From assembly GCF_002001105.1 (NCBI RefSeq), contig NZ_MUNP01000019.1:1-46960 (forward strand): DNA of 46,960 nucleotides. The letters run 5' to 3'. The notes beneath the pieces are model-generated. The model was not told where the DNA came from. It did not search any database and saw nothing but the letters and a program-made list of their open reading frames with translations. Every line of letters begins with the position of its first letter. The stretch's first letter is position 1. Positions 23,226 to 32,395 of this stretch are shown here, one piece after another. The position numbers and the translations under genes were made by a program. Source of the stretch: Rhodanobacter sp. C06 (GTDB taxonomy: Bacteria > Pseudomonadota > Gammaproteobacteria > Xanthomonadales > Rhodanobacteraceae).

Positions 23226-24080
23226 TCAGCGCTTCAGGCGGAACGCGGATTCCAGCAGCGCCTGGTCGAAACCACCGCCCGCCTCGCCCGCTTCCGCGTA
23301 GCGATACAACGCCGCGGCGTAGATGCCTTGCAGGGTGGACTGCACGAGCCCCAGCAGCAGGAAGCCGACCACCACCAGCACGATCACCGGCGCGATGACG
23401 GCGATCGACTGCGTGGCGATCGCGCCGAACACCAGCACCGCTGCCAGCAACGCCGCGAGGAAGAACACCAGGCCGAACACCACGCCCAGGCCCGCGTTGC
23501 CGATCACGTTCTCGCCCCAGGTCTGCTTGAGCAGTTCCGCGCTGCGCTTCACCGTATCCACCGGTCCCGTGCCCTCGCTGGCCAGTACCGGCACCACCAG
23601 GAAGGTGGCTACCGTCCACGCCAGGCCGAGCAAGCCCACCACGAAGCGGCCGATCAGGCCAAGCCGCTCCTGCAGCGCGCGCAGGAACAGGCCCACGGTG
23701 GCGGCGATCAACGCATAGCCGAAGATGCTGCCCAGCCGCGAGCGCGCCAGCGCGAAGCCGTCGGCCAGCCCGGCCGGTTCGCCGCGCAGGCGCGCCAATG
23801 CCACGCCGACCAGCGCGGTGTTGAAGAACACGATCACGAAGTACTGCGCCAGGTAGAACGCGAACAGCACCACGTAGTAGGCCGGCGCGAAACGGCGGCC
23901 TTCGAAGTCGCCGCCGTGGTGGCCGATCATCGCCAGCACCACCGGCAGCAGGAAGCTCGCCGCCACCACGATGCTGCACAGCCCCGACAGCAACGGGAAC
24001 AGCAACAGCGACTTGTCCGCGCGCAACACGCCCGCGCTCGCCTTCATCAATGCCCAGCTGCGGGCGAACTTGCCGGCCAT
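23226..24080 (-). CDS. Multi-pass membrane protein, DUF6159-like
   Basis: Encodes 284 aa from ATG 24080, chosen over an upstream ATG at 24128 because a GGGGCAGGGG run precedes it and the family begins at the motif FARSWALMKASAGVLRADKSLLLFPLLSG. About six hydrophobic helices are visible (residues 27-50, 66-92, 115-135, 145-168, 200-222 and 230-260). FFNTALVGVALARLRGE and a segment LKQTWGENVIGNAGLG lie between helices. The family function is unknown to me. It begins 80 bases after the folK stop on the same strand, so cotranscription with folB, the channel and folK is possible. Confidence 0.65.
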   Translation of the reverse strand: MAGKFARSWALMKASAGVLRADKSLLLFPLLSGLCSIVVAASFLLPVVLAMIGHHGGDFEGRRFAPAYYVVLFAFYLAQYFVIVFFNTALVGVALARLRGEPAGLADGFALARSRLGSIFGYALIAATVGLFLRALQERLGLIGRFVVGLLGLAWTVATFLVVPVLASEGTGPVDTVKRSAELLKQTWGENVIGNAGLGVVFGLVFFLAALLAAVLVFGAIATQSIAVIAPVIVLVVVGFLLLGLVQSTLQGIYAAALYRYAEAGEAGGGFDQALLESAFRLKR

Positions 24081-24159
24081 GCCCCTGCCCCCATGCGATT
24101 GGAGCCGCAGTTCTAGCACCGGCCGCATCGCGGCGACAGTGCGGGACGGCGGGGCCCGC

Positions 24160-24642
24160 TCAGAGCGGCTCGGGCGTGAGCGGCTCGCGTTCCTGGGGAA
24201 ACGCCGCCCACAGCGCGGCCATCGTCTGCCCGCCGACCGGATGGCGCATCGCGGGCGCGATGTCGGCCAACGGCTTCAGCACGAAAGCGTGCCGAAGTTC
24301 CTTGCGCGGGATCTGCAGATGGCCGGGGCCGGCTATCACGCGCTCGTCGTACAGCACGATGTCCACGTCCAGCGTGCGGTCCGAGTAGCGCGGCACGTCG
24401 CGGCGGCGGCCGTGGCGATCTTCCAGCGCGTGCAGCCAGTCATTCAGCGGCGCGGGCTCCAGCTCCGTGTCCAGCCCCACCGCGAGGTTGACGAAATCCG
24501 CGCCGTCGAAACCCACCGCCTTGCTGCGGTAGGCCGGCGACACCGCGATCGCGCCGAAACGCACGCGCAATTCGTCCAGCGCCGCATGGAGATGACGCTG
24601 CGGCTCGAGGTTGGAACCGAGGCTGAGATAGACGCGGGCCAT
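24160..24642 (-). CDS. folK: HPPK, 6-hydroxymethyl-dihydropterin pyrophosphokinase
   Basis: Encodes 160 aa. It transfers pyrophosphate from ATP to 6-hydroxymethyl-7,8-dihydropterin in folate synthesis. Family signatures are present: YLSLGSNLEPQ at the N-terminus, FVNLAVGLDTEL, and the ATP/Mg-binding motif RYSDRTLDVDIVLYD with the paired Asp residues, then IPRKELRHAFVLKPLADIAP. Length equals that of E. coli FolK. It follows the mechanosensitive channel gene by 50 bases and folB lies upstream of that, giving a folB-channel-folK unit. Confidence 0.95.
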   Translation of the reverse strand: MARVYLSLGSNLEPQRHLHAALDELRVRFGAIAVSPAYRSKAVGFDGADFVNLAVGLDTELEPAPLNDWLHALEDRHGRRRDVPRYSDRTLDVDIVLYDERVIAGPGHLQIPRKELRHAFVLKPLADIAPAMRHPVGGQTMAALWAAFPQEREPLTPEPL

Positions 24643-24692
24643 CACGATGTCACGGGCTGGAAGGCTCGCGATTCTGCCTGCCCCGCGCCCAG

Positions 24693-25910
24693 TCACGCCA
24701 GCCCGGCTTGCATGTCGTGCCCGGAGGGTTGCTGGTACAGGCGCAGGCCGAACTCCGGCAGCAGCGCGAACAGATGGTCGAAGATGTCCGCCTGGATGCC
24801 CTCGTACTCGGCCCAGGCCACCGTGGCGGTGAAGCAGTACAGCTCCAGCGGAATGCCCTGCGGCCCGCTGGCGAGCTGGCGCACCATGCGGCCGAGGTCG
24901 CGGTGGATGCGCGGATGGCCGTCCAGGTAAGCCTGCGCGTAGGCGCGGAAGGTGCCGAGGTTGGTGAGTCGGCGACGGTTGGCGGCCACCTCGCCGGCCT
25001 CCCCCAGTGCGCCGTTCCATGCGGCGACTTCGCGCCGCTTCGCGGGCAGGTAGTCCGCCAGCAGGCGCAGCCGGGCCAGCCGCCCCAGCGCCGCGTCGTC
25101 GAGGAAGCGCACGCTGGACGCGTCGATGGTCAGCACGCGCTTGATGCGCCGCCCGCCGGTCTCCTGCATGCCGCGCCAGTTCTTGTACGAGTGGGAGATC
25201 AGCCGCCAGCTGGGGATGGTGGTGATGGTCTTGTCCCAGTTGCGCACCTTGACCGTGTGCAGGGCGATGTCGATCACGTCGCCATCCGCGTTGAGCTGCG
25301 GCATCTCGATCCAGTCGCCCACGCGCAGCATGTCGTTGGAGGAGAGCTGCACGCCGGCGACGAAACCTAGGATGGTGTCCTTGAACACCAGCATCAGCAC
25401 CGCCGACATAGCGCCCAGGCCCGACAACAGCAGGCCGATGCGCTGTCCGGTGAGCGCGGTGACGATCACCAGCCCGGCCAGCACGAACAGCACGATCTTG
25501 GCCAGCTGCACCACGCCCTTGATCGAGCGTTCGCGCCCGCGCGGCGTCTCGCGGTAGAGATCCTCCAGCGCCGACAGCGCGGCGCCGATCGCCATCGCCA
25601 CGCACAGCACCACCAGCGCCACCGCGATCTTGCGCACGAACGCCTCCAGCTCGCCCGGCAGGTCCGGCACCAGCGCGACGCCATATTGCACGAGCAAGGC
25701 CGGCAGCATCCGCGTCAGCCACAGGAAGCTGCGCCGCCGGTAGAGCGCGTCGTCCCAGCGCCACTGCGTGCGCTCGGCGATGCCGCGCACGACGCGCAAC
25801 AGCACGCGGCGCGCCAGCGCGCCGGCCAGCCACGCAAGCAGCAACAGGGCCAGCAGGCCCAGTGCCGTGCGCATGCCGGGCAGGTCCAGCAGTTGTTGCA
25901 ATGAAGCCAT
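24693..25910 (-). CDS. ybdG: YbdG-type mechanosensitive channel
   Basis: Encodes 405 aa from ATG 25910, with GAGGAG 9 bases upstream. Membrane helices lie at about 10-30, 55-75, 85-110, 125-150 and 150-175. The MscS pore and beta domain follow: VLMLVFKDTILGFVAGVQLSSNDMLRVGDWIEMP, VKVRNWDKTITTIPSW and NWRGMQETGGRRIKR. The last blocks are near-identical to E. coli YbdG, a small-conductance channel that gates under membrane tension during osmotic downshock. The C-terminal tail (GTFRAYAQAYLDGHPRIHRD, EYEGIQADIFDHLFALLPEFGLRLYQ) is also conserved. It sits between two folate genes, a placement with no obvious functional reason. Confidence 0.93.
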   Translation of the reverse strand: MASLQQLLDLPGMRTALGLLALLLLAWLAGALARRVLLRVVRGIAERTQWRWDDALYRRRSFLWLTRMLPALLVQYGVALVPDLPGELEAFVRKIAVALVVLCVAMAIGAALSALEDLYRETPRGRERSIKGVVQLAKIVLFVLAGLVIVTALTGQRIGLLLSGLGAMSAVLMLVFKDTILGFVAGVQLSSNDMLRVGDWIEMPQLNADGDVIDIALHTVKVRNWDKTITTIPSWRLISHSYKNWRGMQETGGRRIKRVLTIDASSVRFLDDAALGRLARLRLLADYLPAKRREVAAWNGALGEAGEVAANRRRLTNLGTFRAYAQAYLDGHPRIHRDLGRMVRQLASGPQGIPLELYCFTATVAWAEYEGIQADIFDHLFALLPEFGLRLYQQPSGHDMQAGLA

Positions 25911-26006
25911 TCGCTTCGCTCCTCGGGTCTCGAAGCGGCGCAATCGACGCGCCGCCGGGCCGCACCACCGGCGGCGCGGGGAAGCCGCCGGCCCTCGCGG
26001 AAGGGA

Positions 26007-26375
26007 TCAGTGGCGCTCGCCGGGGCGAGTACCACGCTCGATGCACACGCCCACCGCCTTCGCGCCGCGCACCGCGCCGGGCTTGGAGAGCTTCAGCCGC
26101 ACCCAGCTCACGCCGAACTCCTCGCGGATGATCGCGGCGCAGCGTTCGGCCAGCGTCTCCACCAGGCCGAAGCTGGACGCGCCGACGTAGTCGATCAGCC
26201 GCTTCGACACATCCTTGTAGTTCAGCGTCAGCGCGATGTCGTCGCTGGCGGCGGGCACGCTGTTGTCGAACGCCATCTCGATGTCGAACGCCAGCGTCTG
26301 GCGCACGCGGCGCTCCCAGTCGTAGATGCCGATCACGGCGTCGATGCGCAGATCCTCGATGAAAACGATGTCCAT
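26007..26375 (-). CDS. folB: Dihydroneopterin aldolase
   Basis: Encodes 122 aa, the usual size. It cleaves 7,8-dihydroneopterin to 6-hydroxymethyl-dihydropterin, the substrate of the FolK encoded downstream. Signatures: IEDLRIDAVIGIYDWERRVRQTLAFDIEM at the N-terminus with the catalytic region Tyr/Glu, LNYKDVSKRLIDYV, FGLVETLAERCAAIIREEFG with the substrate-binding Glu, and LSKPGAVRGAKAVGVCIERG with the catalytic Lys. The start is ATG 26375 with no clear ribosome site. The divergent OsmC gene starts 143 bases away. Confidence 0.95.
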   Translation of the reverse strand: MDIVFIEDLRIDAVIGIYDWERRVRQTLAFDIEMAFDNSVPAASDDIALTLNYKDVSKRLIDYVGASSFGLVETLAERCAAIIREEFGVSWVRLKLSKPGAVRGAKAVGVCIERGTRPGERH

Positions 26376-26517
26376 GGCGGTGCGTCGGTGGAACTGGGAC
26401 TGCACAGGGTCGGCGACTGCGCGCGCCGATGCAAGTCGGCGCCGCTTCACGAAAGTGGCACACGCGTCCGTGCCCGACGTGCTAGATGTGGACACCACGC
26501 CACCGACTGGAGCCGCA

Positions 26518-26928
26518 ATGAACACCCCCGCCACCGTCAGCGCCGCGATCGCGAGCACGCCATACACCGTCCGCCTCGGCGACGACCAAGGCCACCAATG
26601 GCTGGCCGACGAACCGGACGAGCAAGGCGGCGCCAACGCCGGCCCGGACCCGCACCGGCTGCTGCTCTCCGCGCTTGGCGCCTGCACCGCGATCACGCTG
26701 AAGATGTACGCCGCGCGCAAGGACTGGCCGCTGGACGGCGTCGAGGTGGCGCTGGACTTCAACCCCGATGGCAAGCCGGAAGACGGCAGCAGCCTGATCC
26801 GGCGGCGCATCGCGGTGTTCGGCAAGCTGGACGCACAGCAGCGCGAACGCCTGCTGCAGATCGCCAACGCCTGCCCTATCCACAAGGTGCTCTCCGGCGA
26901 GATCCGCATCGACTCGGCGCTGGAATAG
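26518..26928 (+). CDS. OsmC/Ohr-family protein
   Basis: Encodes 136 aa from ATG 26518, with GGAG 7 bases before it. It has the family fold with the two conserved cysteines, Cys56 in LGACTAITLKMYA and Cys119 in ANACPIHKVL. In OsmC and Ohr these reduce organic hydroperoxides. The spacing and the short N-terminus place it among the YhfA/OsmC general group rather than true Ohr. Role as a thiol peroxidase is inferred from the family only. The helicase gene starts 33 bases downstream, perhaps from its own promoter. Confidence 0.88.
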   Translation: MNTPATVSAAIASTPYTVRLGDDQGHQWLADEPDEQGGANAGPDPHRLLLSALGACTAITLKMYAARKDWPLDGVEVALDFNPDGKPEDGSSLIRRRIAVFGKLDAQQRERLLQIANACPIHKVLSGEIRIDSALE

Positions 26929-26961
26929 GCGGGTCACGGCGGCGGCATGCGATCATGGCGC

Positions 26962-28341
26962 ATGACTGCCTTCGCCACCCTCCCGCTCAAACCCGCCCTC
27001 CTCGCCAGCGTGGAAACCCTCGGCTACGCCACGATGACCCCGGTGCAGGAGCAGAGCCTGCCGCCGATGCTGGAAGGCCGCGACGCGATCGTGCAAGCGC
27101 AAACCGGCAGCGGCAAGACCGCGGCATTCGGGCTCGGCCTGCTGCAGGCGCTGGATGCGGAGACGATCCGCCTGCAGGCGCTGGTGCTGTGCCCCACCCG
27201 CGAGCTGGCCGACCAGGTGAGCAAGGCGATCCGCAAGCTGGCCGCGAACATCCCGAACGTGAAGCTGCTGACCCTGTGCGGCGGCATGCCGCTGGGGCCG
27301 CAGCTGGCCTCGCTCACGCACGACCCGCACATCGTGGTCGGCACGCCCGGCCGTGTACAGGAACACCTCAAGCGCGGCAGCCTGCATGGTGGCGGCATCA
27401 AGGTGCTGGTGCTGGACGAGGCCGACCGCATGCTGGACATGGGTTTCAGCGAGGCAATCGACGACATCGTCGGACGCATCGCCAAGCACCACCAGACCCT
27501 GTTGTTCTCGGCCACCTACCCCGAGGAAATCCGCGCGGTAAGCCGGCGCGTGCAGCAGGATCCCGTGGAGGTCACCGTCGACGCGCCCGCCGAGGAAAAA
27601 CCCGCGATCGAACAGCAATTCGTCGAGGTGGAACCTGCGCACAAGCTCGATGCGCTGGCGCAGCTGCTCGCCGGCGAGCGCGGCCAGCACGCACTGGTGT
27701 TCTGCAACATGCGCAAGGACGTGGACGCGGTGGCGCAGGAATTGGATCGCCGCGGCTACTCCGCGCTGGCGCTGCACGGCGACATGGAACAGCGCGACCG
27801 CGACGAGGTGCTGGTGCGCTTCGCCAACCGCAGCTGCAACGTGCTGGTGGCCACCGACGTGGCCGCGCGCGGGCTGGACATCGCCGCGCTGCCGCTGGTG
27901 CTCAGCCACGACATCGCGCACGACCCGGACACCCACACCCATCGCATCGGCCGCACCGGCCGCGCCGGCGAGACGGGACTGGCGATCACGCTGTGCACGC
28001 CGCGCGAGCGGCCGAAGGCGGCGAACATCGAACAGGCGCTCGGCGCGCCCTTGCCGTGGCGCGCGCTGAAAATCGCCTCGCCGCGCGGCAAGACGCTCAA
28101 CCTGGCGCCGATGAAGACCCTGGTGATCGACGCGGGCCGGCAGGACAAGCTGCGACCCGGCGACATCCTCGGCGCGCTCACCGGCGACGCTGGGCTGGAC
28201 GCCAAGGACATCGGCAAGATCGACGTGTTCGCCACCCGCGCCTACGTGGCGATCAGCCGCGCGCTGGCGACCAAGGCGCTGGAACGGTTGCGCGCCGGCC
28301 GCATCAAGGGCCGCAATTTCCGCGTGCGCGCGCTGGGTTGA
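26962..28341 (+). CDS. dbpA: ATP-dependent RNA helicase DbpA
   Basis: Encodes 459 aa from ATG 26962; an in-frame ATG at 26947 is possible but neither has a ribosome site. All DEAD-box motifs are present: Q motif TPVQEQSLPP, AQTGSGKT, PTRELADQ, TPGR, DEAD in VLDEADRMLDMG, SAT, ATDVAARGLD and HRIGRTGRAG. The C-terminal 75 residues (KIASPRGKTLNLAPMKTLVIDAGRQDKLRPGDILGALTG) form the DbpA RNA-binding domain, which recognises hairpin 92 of 23S rRNA in large-subunit assembly. Length equals that of E. coli DbpA. GATCAT five bases before the ATG could be a -10 for a leaderless message. Confidence 0.95.
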   Translation: MTAFATLPLKPALLASVETLGYATMTPVQEQSLPPMLEGRDAIVQAQTGSGKTAAFGLGLLQALDAETIRLQALVLCPTRELADQVSKAIRKLAANIPNVKLLTLCGGMPLGPQLASLTHDPHIVVGTPGRVQEHLKRGSLHGGGIKVLVLDEADRMLDMGFSEAIDDIVGRIAKHHQTLLFSATYPEEIRAVSRRVQQDPVEVTVDAPAEEKPAIEQQFVEVEPAHKLDALAQLLAGERGQHALVFCNMRKDVDAVAQELDRRGYSALALHGDMEQRDRDEVLVRFANRSCNVLVATDVAARGLDIAALPLVLSHDIAHDPDTHTHRIGRTGRAGETGLAITLCTPRERPKAANIEQALGAPLPWRALKIASPRGKTLNLAPMKTLVIDAGRQDKLRPGDILGALTGDAGLDAKDIGKIDVFATRAYVAISRALATKALERLRAGRIKGRNFRVRALG

Positions 28342-28384
28342 GCGTTGGCCGCACCCGCTTCCGTCCGGCCGGGGCAGGAGTGAG

Positions 28385-28409
28385 CGGCGGGCACTTCTCA
28401 CGCCCGCCG
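28385..28409. terminator. Hairpin between convergent dbpA and pssA
   Basis: Perfect 8-bp stem CGGCGGGC/GCCCGCCG (28385-28392 and 28402-28409) with a 9-base loop in the 81-bp gap between convergent stop codons. No T-run on either side. Confidence 0.4.
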
Positions 28410-28422
28410 GCAGGCACCAGGC

Positions 28423-29811
28423 TCACAGCAGCCAGTTGACCAGCCGATCCAGCCGTACCCGACTCAGCCGGCGCAGCAGGCGCCGCACTTCCGGCGGATA
28501 GTGGCGCGGGCTTTCCAGCGCGCGGTAGTCGGCGAGCCGCGTGGCGTGCCGGCGCAGCGCCGCCCACTCGGCCTCGTGCATCGCGAGCAGGCGGTGCTCC
28601 GGATCACGCAGCAGCAGTCCGTTCTCCAGATCCAGCGCCCAAGCGCGCGGGTTGAGGTTGTGGCCGGTGAGCAGGGCCGCGTGGTCGTCCACCAGCAGGC
28701 CCTTCAGGTGGTAGCTGTTGTCGCCGTCGCGCCACAACCACAGGTTCAACTGGCCGCTGACGAGCTGGTGCGCGTGCGCGCGGGCGAAGCGGCGCAGGTT
28801 GTTCTCGTAGAGATACGGCAGCAGGCCGATCGTGGTGAACGGCTGGCCCGGCGGGATGTAGAAATCGTTGGCGGTCTTGTCGCCCACCATGATGTCGATG
28901 CGGCAGCCGCGGCGCAGCGCCTGGCCTACCGCCGCGCGCACTGGCCGCGGCAGGTTGAAGTAGGGCGTGAGCAGGATCACCCGTTCGCGCGCCTCTCGCA
29001 GCAGCCCCAGCACGGCGTCGTTGAGCGCGTTGCCGTTGCGGCCCAGGCCCGGCAGCGGCGTCACCGCCACCTCGCCGGCCTGCGGCGTCTCGCCGGGCAC
29101 GGCGTAGCTGGCGGACTGCAGCGACTGGCGCAGCTCGCGGATCGCCGGCAGCAGCGCGCGGGTGGCCGGGGCATCCGGCGTATCCAGCCGCGGCACGGCC
29201 GCGTTGCCGGCGAACTGGCGCTCGACGAAACCGGCCAGCGTGTCGGCCAGCCCGCGATGGCGCAGCAGATGGTAGCGATCCAGCCGGTAGCGGCCGTGCC
29301 GCGCCAAGTAGACGTCATTGAGGCTGGCGCCGGTATACAGCACGGCGTCGTCGATCACCCAGCCCTTCAGGTGCAGCACGCCGAGCAGTTCGCGGCCTTG
29401 CACGGGCACGCCGCGGATCTCCACGCCGTCGCCGAAGCGCCGGGCCAACTCGCGGTACATGCCCGCGTTGCCTTCGCTGTGCGCCTGGCCGATCAGGCCG
29501 CGACGGGCACGGTGCCAGTCCACGTACAGCGTGATGCGCAGCGCCGGGCGTCGCGCCTTGGCTGCGTACAGCGCCTCCAGCACCTCGCGGCCACCGTCGT
29601 CGTCCTGCAGGTACAGCGCCACGATCACGATGCGCCGCTCGGCCTGCGCGATCAGCTGCAGCAGGGTTTGGCGGAACGCGGCTGGATCGGGCAGCGCCGT
29701 GATGGCATCGGCCGGCACGGCGAAGGCGGGTGGCCGGTCCGGCGCCGCGCCACGACGACGCGGCAACAGGCGGCGAGCAAGGCGGCCCGGGGCGTTCAAC
29801 AAGCTGTTCAT
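28423..29811 (-). CDS. pssA: Phosphatidylserine synthase, PLD-type
   Basis: Encodes 462 aa from ATG 29811. It is close to E. coli PssA throughout: RIVIVALYLQDDDGG, ITLYVDWHRARRGLIG, GVLHLKGWVIDDAVLYTGASLNDVYL, TPYFNLP, VGDKTANDFYIPPGQPF, YHLKGLLVDDHAALLTGHNLNPRAWALDLENGLL and the basic tail VRRLLRRLSRVRLDRLVNWLL. Two HxK-x4-D motifs form the active site. The enzyme exchanges CMP of CDP-diacylglycerol for serine, the first step to phosphatidylethanolamine. It is ribosome- or membrane-associated rather than integral. The N-terminal 40 residues differ from E. coli and are Arg/Pro-rich. It follows the efflux operon by 72 bases on the same strand, with no clear terminator between. Confidence 0.95.
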   Translation of the reverse strand: MNSLLNAPGRLARRLLPRRRGAAPDRPPAFAVPADAITALPDPAAFRQTLLQLIAQAERRIVIVALYLQDDDGGREVLEALYAAKARRPALRITLYVDWHRARRGLIGQAHSEGNAGMYRELARRFGDGVEIRGVPVQGRELLGVLHLKGWVIDDAVLYTGASLNDVYLARHGRYRLDRYHLLRHRGLADTLAGFVERQFAGNAAVPRLDTPDAPATRALLPAIRELRQSLQSASYAVPGETPQAGEVAVTPLPGLGRNGNALNDAVLGLLREARERVILLTPYFNLPRPVRAAVGQALRRGCRIDIMVGDKTANDFYIPPGQPFTTIGLLPYLYENNLRRFARAHAHQLVSGQLNLWLWRDGDNSYHLKGLLVDDHAALLTGHNLNPRAWALDLENGLLLRDPEHRLLAMHEAEWAALRRHATRLADYRALESPRHYPPEVRRLLRRLSRVRLDRLVNWLL

Positions 29812-29883
29812 GGCCGCGATGATGGCAAACCCGGCACGGGCTTGCCTACCCGCGACGGTCACCCAACGGACAGCAAAGCCTGA

Positions 29884-31359
29884 TTATCTGGCGCCGCTCG
29901 ACGGCGCTTCGTCGTCCTTGAAGCCGCCGCCCAGCGCCTCGACCATGCGCACGGCCAGTTCCGCCTGCCGGCTCTGCAGCACGGCCTCGTTCTGCTCGGC
30001 CGTGAGCAGCACGCGGCGGGCGACCAGGGTGTTCAACTCGGTGCCCAGCCCGAGCTTGTAGCCGGCCTGTGCGTTGTCGTAGGCGCCCCGCGCGTTGTGC
30101 AGCACGCCCTGCTGCATCTGCAGCTGGCTGTGCACCGAACGCGACAGGCTGAGCAGGTCGGCCACCTGGTTCACCGCGCGCACCAGCGTCTGGTTGTAGT
30201 TGGCCACCGCCTGGTCGTACTGCGCATCGCGCGCGCCGAGGCCGGCGCGCAGGCGCTTGCCGTCGAACAGCGGCAGCGACAGCGCGGGGCCGACGCTGTA
30301 GGTGCGCGCAGGCAACTGGAACAAGGGCACGTTGTCGCCGATCGCGAGGAAACCCGCCATCGCGCTGATGTTGAGGTTGGGCATGAACTGCGCCTTGGCC
30401 GCCTTGATATCGTGCGCGGCGGCTTCCACGCGCCAACGTGCGGCCACGAGGTCGGGGCGACGGCCCAGCAGGTTGGCCACGAGATCGGGCGGCACCGCCA
30501 GCGACACCGGCGTGGACCCGGCGGGTGGCGCGATCTGCAGGCCGCGATCCGGGCCCTTGCCCAGCAGCACCGCGAGGCTGATGCGCGCGCTGTCGATGGC
30601 CGCCCCGGCGGCGGCCAGGTGCTGGTGCGCGATGCCGGCTTCGGCACGCGCCTGCAGGAGCTGGTCGGGCAGGCCCAGCCCGCTGGCGACGAGGGTGTGG
30701 GTAAGCGCGGCGATGCGATCCGCGCGTTCGACGTCGCGTTGCGCGATGTCGCGCAGCACGAAGGCCTGGCGCAACTGGATGTACGCCAACGCCACGTTCG
30801 CCGACAGCTGGATGCGCGCCGCGCGGCGATCCACTTCCGCGGCCCGGCTGCGGCCCAGCGCGGCCTCCCACGCGGCGCGCTGGCCACCCCACAGGTCGAG
30901 GTTCCACGAGAAGTTGACGCCGGCGCTCTGCATCCACGCGAACGAGCCCACGGCCTCCGGCAGCACCAGGCCGACTTCCTTCTCCGACAGCCGCGCGCCG
31001 GTGGCGGCATAGCTGGCTTCCACGCTGGGCTCGCGCGCGGCATCCAGCGCCTGGGCCTCGGATTGCGCCAGCCGCGCGCGCGCACCGGCCACGGCGAGGC
31101 CGGGGTTGTCGCGCAGCGCTTCGTCGATCAAGGCATCGAGTTGCGCGTCGCCCAGCGCGCGCCACCAGTCCTGCCGCGGCCACGCGGCCGGACTCACCTG
31201 CACGCCGGCCACGCTTTGCTGCGTCCGCAGGCTGTCCGGCCGGATTTCATGGCCGACCGGATGCAGCCCGCGGGTGGACGCGCAGGCCGCCAGCGCCAGC
31301 GTCAGCGCGGCCGCCGCCAGGCTTCGCTGCAGGCGCGCAACGATGCGATCGCGTCTCAT
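29884..31359 (-). CDS. Outer-membrane factor lipoprotein (NodT/OprM type)
   Basis: Encodes 491 aa with a lipoprotein signal (LALAACAS, Cys27 region). Two OEP repeats follow, with typical segments DWWRALGDAQLDALIDEALRDNPGLAVAGARARLAQSEA, FSWNLDLWGGQRAAWEAALG, LLGRRPDLVAARWRVEAAAHDIKAAKAQFMPNLNISA and LPLFDGKRLRAGLGARDAQYDQAVANYNQTLV. It forms the trimeric tunnel of a tripartite efflux pump. Its ATG overlaps the stop of the HlyD gene by four bases (ATGA), so it belongs to the aae-like operon. E. coli AaeAB lacks a dedicated factor and uses TolC, so this operon is self-contained. Confidence 0.93.
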   Translation of the reverse strand: MRRDRIVARLQRSLAAAALTLALAACASTRGLHPVGHEIRPDSLRTQQSVAGVQVSPAAWPRQDWWRALGDAQLDALIDEALRDNPGLAVAGARARLAQSEAQALDAAREPSVEASYAATGARLSEKEVGLVLPEAVGSFAWMQSAGVNFSWNLDLWGGQRAAWEAALGRSRAAEVDRRAARIQLSANVALAYIQLRQAFVLRDIAQRDVERADRIAALTHTLVASGLGLPDQLLQARAEAGIAHQHLAAAGAAIDSARISLAVLLGKGPDRGLQIAPPAGSTPVSLAVPPDLVANLLGRRPDLVAARWRVEAAAHDIKAAKAQFMPNLNISAMAGFLAIGDNVPLFQLPARTYSVGPALSLPLFDGKRLRAGLGARDAQYDQAVANYNQTLVRAVNQVADLLSLSRSVHSQLQMQQGVLHNARGAYDNAQAGYKLGLGTELNTLVARRVLLTAEQNEAVLQSRQAELAVRMVEALGGGFKDDEAPSSGAR

Positions 31360-32387
31360 GGCCGATCCCGTCGCGAGGTGCGGTCGTCGTCGCGCGGGTG
31401 CACTTCGATGGTCGCGGTCATGCCGGCGACCAGCACGCTGCCCGCGGGCATCCGGCTGGCGTCGATGTCGATGCGCACCGGGATGCGCTGCGCCAGGCGC
31501 ACCCAGTTGAAGGTGGGATTGACGTTGGCCAACTGCTCGGGGCTGCCGGGATTGTCGCGGTCGGCGATGCCGCGCGCGATGCTGTCGATGCGGCCCTTGA
31601 GGTGGATGCCGCCGGCCATCAGGCGCACGTCCACCGGATCGCCCACGTGCAGCTGCGGCAGCTTGGTCTCCTCGAAATAGCCGTAGAGGTAGTAGCTGTG
31701 GCTGTCCACCAGGGCCAGCCGCGGCGCACCCGCGCTGGCGAAGTCGCCCACGCGCACCTGCACGTTGGTGGCGTAGCCGTCCACCGGCGCGCGCACCTGG
31801 GTGCGCGCGAGATTGAGCTCGGCGGCCTGCACCGCCACCTGCGCCTGCACCCCGGCCGCCAGCGCTTGGTCGTGCGCCGCCCGGGCCTGCTTCAACGCGG
31901 CTTCGGCCTGGTGCCAGGCCGCTTCCGCCGCCTCGGCGGCGGCGACCGCGTTGCCGCGCGCCTCGCTGGATACCACGCTGCCCGCCGGCACCTGCGTGCG
32001 CCGGCGCGCCTGCGCGCGGTACATCGCATAGTCCGTCTTGCGTGCCGCCACCGCGGCGGTGGCCGCCGCGATGCTGGCGTCGGCGGCGTGCGCGCTGGCT
32101 CCGGCCGCGGCGAGGTTGGCGCGTGCCTGGTCCAGCGCCAGCCGGTAACGCGACGGGTCGATCACCAGCAGCACGTCGCCCTTGTGCACGAACTGGTTGT
32201 CGTGCACCGGCACCGCGGTGATCAGGCCGGCCACGTCCGGCGCGATCTGCACCACGTCGGCGCGCACGCGGCCGTCGCGGGTCCACGGCGCATACAGGTA
32301 GTGCTTCCACAAGGCGTGGCCGAGCACGGCGGCAAGCAGCACCACCACGGCGGTGAGCAGGAAGCGCAGCAGGGAAGTCTTGTTCAT
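31356..32387 (-). CDS. HlyD/AaeA-like membrane fusion protein
   Basis: Encodes 343 aa from ATG 32387. A single N-terminal membrane helix (7-27) is followed by YAPWTRDGRVRADVVQIAPDVAGLITAVPVHDNQFVHKGDVLLVID, the AaeA/EmrA lipoyl-domain signature. An alanine-rich coiled coil (about 85-185) and the second lipoyl half APVDGYATNVQVRVGDFASAG come next. The protein bridges the FUSC pump to the outer-membrane factor in the periplasm. Four-base overlap with the next gene and a 9-base gap after DUF1656 indicate one operon. AaeA pumps export hydroxylated aromatic acids; the substrate here is inferred only. Confidence 0.92.
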   Translation of the reverse strand: MNKTSLLRFLLTAVVVLLAAVLGHALWKHYLYAPWTRDGRVRADVVQIAPDVAGLITAVPVHDNQFVHKGDVLLVIDPSRYRLALDQARANLAAAGASAHAADASIAAATAAVAARKTDYAMYRAQARRRTQVPAGSVVSSEARGNAVAAAEAAEAAWHQAEAALKQARAAHDQALAAGVQAQVAVQAAELNLARTQVRAPVDGYATNVQVRVGDFASAGAPRLALVDSHSYYLYGYFEETKLPQLHVGDPVDVRLMAGGIHLKGRIDSIARGIADRDNPGSPEQLANVNPTFNWVRLAQRIPVRIDIDASRMPAGSVLVAGMTATIEVHPRDDDRTSRRDRP

Positions 32388-32395
32388 CGAGGTAC

